Origin: Victivallales bacterium
GTDB lineage: Bacteria > Verrucomicrobiota > Lentisphaeria > Oligosphaerales > Lenti-02
Assembly (NCBI GenBank): GCA_018648945.1
Contig: JABGQJ010000308.1
Coordinates: 1-8,604, forward strand
Direction: 5' to 3'
Length of the DNA stretch: 8,604 nt
Shown here: one piece after another, positions 6,741-8,604 of the stretch
How positions within the stretch are numbered: position 1 is the stretch's first letter
How the letters are laid out: every line of letters starts with the position of its first letter
Notes under the pieces: generated by a model
What the model saw: the letters and a program-made list of their open reading frames with translations, nothing else
Told to the model about the DNA's origin: nothing
Database searches by the model: none
Made by a program: the position numbers and the translations under genes

Positions 6741-8483
6741 TCAGGGCCGGCGCCGCCTGCCTGGCCTTCCCGGGGCGCGGGGCCCGGGTCTCGTTTGCTC
6801 CTTCCTGCCCTTCCCCCGACCGACCAGGACGGCGTGTTGGTCCTCGCGCTCCCGGTCGGTTCGGGCCACGTGGATCGGGTCGCCGGCGGGATCGCAGCCA
6901 GCGTAGTACATGGCCGTGGCGACGGTGCCGGGAGTGGGCACGAAGCACTGGACTTGCTGGGGGCTCCAGCCTCGCTGGCGGAACCAGTCGCGCAGGCTCT
7001 GCATGTCCGCCATGGTGCATCCGGGGAAGGCGCTCATCACGTAGGGGATGACGTACTGTTCCTTGCCGGTTTCGCGGTTGGTGCGTTCGAAGAGTTTGAG
7101 GAAGCGGTCGAACTGGGCGAAATCGGTCTTGCGCATGAGCTCCAGCACATGCGGCACGCTGTGTTCAGGGGCGAGCTTGAGCTGGCCTCCCACGAACTCA
7201 CGGGCGAGTCCGACCGCGAATTCCGGCTCCTTGAGCGCCACGTCGAAGCGGATGCCGCTGGCCACGCGCACATGTTTCACCCCGGCCTCGCGGGAGAGCC
7301 GACGGAGCAGGTTCAGGTAGCTCCTTTGGCTGGTTTTGAGGTGGGGGCAGAGGTGGGGAACCAGGCAACTCGTCCGGCGACACGTGCTTGGGTCGGCGGC
7401 GCAGTGCGCCCCCCAGAGATTGGCGGTGGGGCCGCCCACGTCGCTGATCGCGCCCCGCCAATCCGGGCAGGTGGCCAGTTCCCGGACTTCGCGCAGGATG
7501 GAGTCCGCCGAGCGCGAGCGCAGGCGGCGTCCCTGATGCAGGGCCAGCGAGCAGAAGGAACAGCCTCCGCCACAACCCCGCACGGCGGCAATGCTCCAGC
7601 GGACCATGTCGAAGGCCGGGATGGGTTGGTCGTAGCTGGGGTGCGGGGCGCGGGCGAAGGGCAGTTCGTAGACTGCATCCAGCTCTGCCGTGGAAAGCGG
7701 GATGGCTGGGGGTGCAATGGCGAGCAGCCGCTTGCCATGGGCCTGTAGAAGCACGCCCTCCGCCCGTTGCACATGCTGTTCCAAGGCAAGAGTGGCCGTG
7801 AGTAGGTTGTGTGGCGTCTCCTGGATCTTCTCGCAGGAGAGGAGGGGGGTGCCCTCGGTGTCGGCATCGGCGATCCAGGCACTGCCCCGGATGCCAGCCA
7901 AGGGGCGCCCGTCGCGCAGGCGGTCGGCCACCTCCACAATGCTGCGTTCACCCATGCCGTAGAGGAGTAGGTCGGCCTTGGCGTCGAAGAGCAGGCTGCG
8001 GCGGATGGAGTTGGACCAGAAATCATAATGGGCAGCCCGCCGCAGCGATGCCTCGATGCCGCCCAGGACGAGAGGCAGGCCAGGGAAGGCTTGGCGGACC
8101 AGGTTGGCGTAGACGATGCAAGCGCGATTCGGGCGCGCGCCAGCCTTGCCGCCGGGAGTGTAGGCATCGTCCCGCCGCTTCTTGCGGAAGGCGGTGTAGT
8201 GGGCGAGCATGGAGTCGAGGCACCCCGCCGCCACCCCGCAGAAAAGGCGCGGTCGCCCGAGCCGCGCGATGTCGTCCGGCGAGTCCCAGCGCGGTTGCGC
8301 CACGATCCCCACCCGGTAGCCCTGGGCCTCCAGCACCCGCCCGAGCAGGGGAACCCCGAAGGAGGGGTGGTCCACGTAGGCATCGCCCGTGACGAGCAGG
8401 ATATCCAACCCGTCCCAGCCGCGCGCGGCCATTTCCTCGCGGGTCGTCGGCAACCAGTTGGCGGAATCGGTGCGTGTGCGCAT
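6741..8483 (-). CDS. ygiQ: YgiQ/UPF0313-family radical SAM protein
   Basis: The product is 580 residues from ATG 8483. The N-terminus matches the family: W-L-P-T-T-R-E-E-M near residue 10, then D-I-L-L-V-T-G-D-A-Y-V-D-H-P-S-F-G (27-43) and V-G-I-V-A-Q-P. The radical SAM motif is C304-x3-C308-x2-C311 in R-G-C-G-G-G-C-S-F-C, followed by H-Q-G-R; it should hold a [4Fe-4S] cluster that cleaves S-adenosylmethionine. A second cysteine group (C361, C368, C373, C379) sits where the family has one, after D-V-G-G-P-T-A-N. K-L-A-P-E-H, G-K-E-Q-Y and P-T-P-G-T also fit the family. The substrate of YgiQ proteins is not established to my knowledge. It is shorter than E. coli YgiQ (over 700 residues) and ends in a basic R/P/G-rich tail. 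No strong ribosome binding site precedes the ATG. The neighbourhood gives no hint of its job. Confidence 0.93.
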   Translation of the reverse strand: MRTRTDSANWLPTTREEMAARGWDGLDILLVTGDAYVDHPSFGVPLLGRVLEAQGYRVGIVAQPRWDSPDDIARLGRPRLFCGVAAGCLDSMLAHYTAFRKKRRDDAYTPGGKAGARPNRACIVYANLVRQAFPGLPLVLGGIEASLRRAAHYDFWSNSIRRSLLFDAKADLLLYGMGERSIVEVADRLRDGRPLAGIRGSAWIADADTEGTPLLSCEKIQETPHNLLTATLALEQHVQRAEGVLLQAHGKRLLAIAPPAIPLSTAELDAVYELPFARAPHPSYDQPIPAFDMVRWSIAAVRGCGGGCSFCSLALHQGRRLRSRSADSILREVRELATCPDWRGAISDVGGPTANLWGAHCAADPSTCRRTSCLVPHLCPHLKTSQRSYLNLLRRLSREAGVKHVRVASGIRFDVALKEPEFAVGLAREFVGGQLKLAPEHSVPHVLELMRKTDFAQFDRFLKLFERTNRETGKEQYVIPYVMSAFPGCTMADMQSLRDWFRQRGWSPQQVQCFVPTPGTVATAMYYAGCDPAGDPIHVARTDREREDQHAVLVGRGKGRKEQTRPGPRAPGRPGRRRRP

Positions 8484-8574
8484 TCCACAAGATAAGGGCG
8501 CGCGAGGGCGGCTGCCACGGCGGGGGAGGGGGAGGCCACGAAACCCTTGGCGCGGCCGTTGGCCGCAACCAAAA
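8484..8574. other. Region upstream of the ygiQ-like gene, with one hairpin
   Basis: No gene is visible. The minus-strand frame of the ygiQ-like gene stays open to an ATG at 8588, but that extension starts in repeat DNA, is Arg/Pro-rich, and precedes the family's normal N-terminus. A hairpin lies at 8547-8572: stem TTGG/CCAA outside and GCGGCC/GGCCGC inside with loop GTT and a small internal loop. There is no clear T-run after it on either strand, so I do not call it a terminator. Confidence 0.5.
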
Positions 8575-8604
8575 CGAACATCGAACATCGAACGCCCAAC
8601 ATCG
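8575..8604. repeat. Tandem 7-bp repeat (CGAACAT units), continuing past the window
   Basis: Four heptamers stand in register: CGAACAT (8575-8581), CGAACAT (8582-8588), CGAACGC (8589-8595) and CCAACAT (8596-8602), then CG starts a fifth. On the minus strand the unit reads ATGTTCG. The array reaches the window edge, so its full length is unknown. Confidence 0.75.

Noticed and set aside
8547..8572. Hairpin considered as an intrinsic terminator
   Set aside because: No T-run of useful length follows on either strand, and no upstream gene is visible to terminate.
8484..8588. N-terminal extension of the ygiQ-like protein to ATG 8588
   Set aside because: It would start inside heptamer repeats and add 35 atypical residues before the usual family N-terminus.
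1..8604. tRNA, rRNA, CRISPR, insertion sequence or attachment site
   Set aside because: No cloverleaf-like sequence, rRNA signature, regularly spaced repeat-spacer pattern, transposase frame or flanking target duplication was seen.

Overview
The window is G+C-rich (about two thirds by eye) and densely coding. It holds four protein genes: one that runs off the left edge, two that overlap in tandem, and one that converges on them. I see no rRNA, tRNA, CRISPR array, transposase or phage gene. Two kinds of gene suggest a PVC-superphylum bacterium (Lentisphaerae, Kiritimatiellota, Verrucomicrobia or Planctomycetes). One is large secreted glycosidase-like proteins of the DUF4832 and DUF4091 style. 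The other is a membrane protein that starts with a CxxC...CxxC zinc ribbon and ends in a small beta domain plus G-x-W motifs. This placement is an inference from protein style, not from a marker gene.

Layout: (1) 1-2047, minus strand, partial: a secreted multi-domain protein with a jelly-roll-like module, a discoidin-like (F5/8 type C) module, and the start of a glycoside-hydrolase-like region. (2) 2048-2414: a divergent intergenic region with ribosome binding sites for both flanking genes, a possible shared -10 element, and several small inverted and direct repeats. (3) 2415-4658, plus strand: a secreted DUF4832-type TIM-barrel protein, probably a glycosidase, whose barrel appears to be interrupted by beta-sandwich material that resembles its own C-terminal modules in reversed order. 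(4) 4655-6736, plus strand: a zinc-ribbon, single-pass membrane protein whose TTG start overlaps the previous stop codon. (5) 6741-8483, minus strand: a YgiQ/UPF0313-family radical SAM protein, convergent with gene 4 and only 4 bases from it. (6) 8484-8604: an upstream region with a hairpin and the start of a 7-bp tandem repeat that continues past the window.

Genes 1 and 2 are divergent, both carry signal peptides, and both look built to bind or cut carbohydrate, so they may form a small glycan-degradation locus with gene 4 translationally coupled to gene 2. The YgiQ-like gene is probably unrelated housekeeping or RNA/protein-modification cargo. The least ordinary observations are the rearranged insertion in the barrel of gene 2, the coupled zinc-ribbon membrane protein with a nine-G run in its membrane segment, and the heptamer repeats at the right edge.
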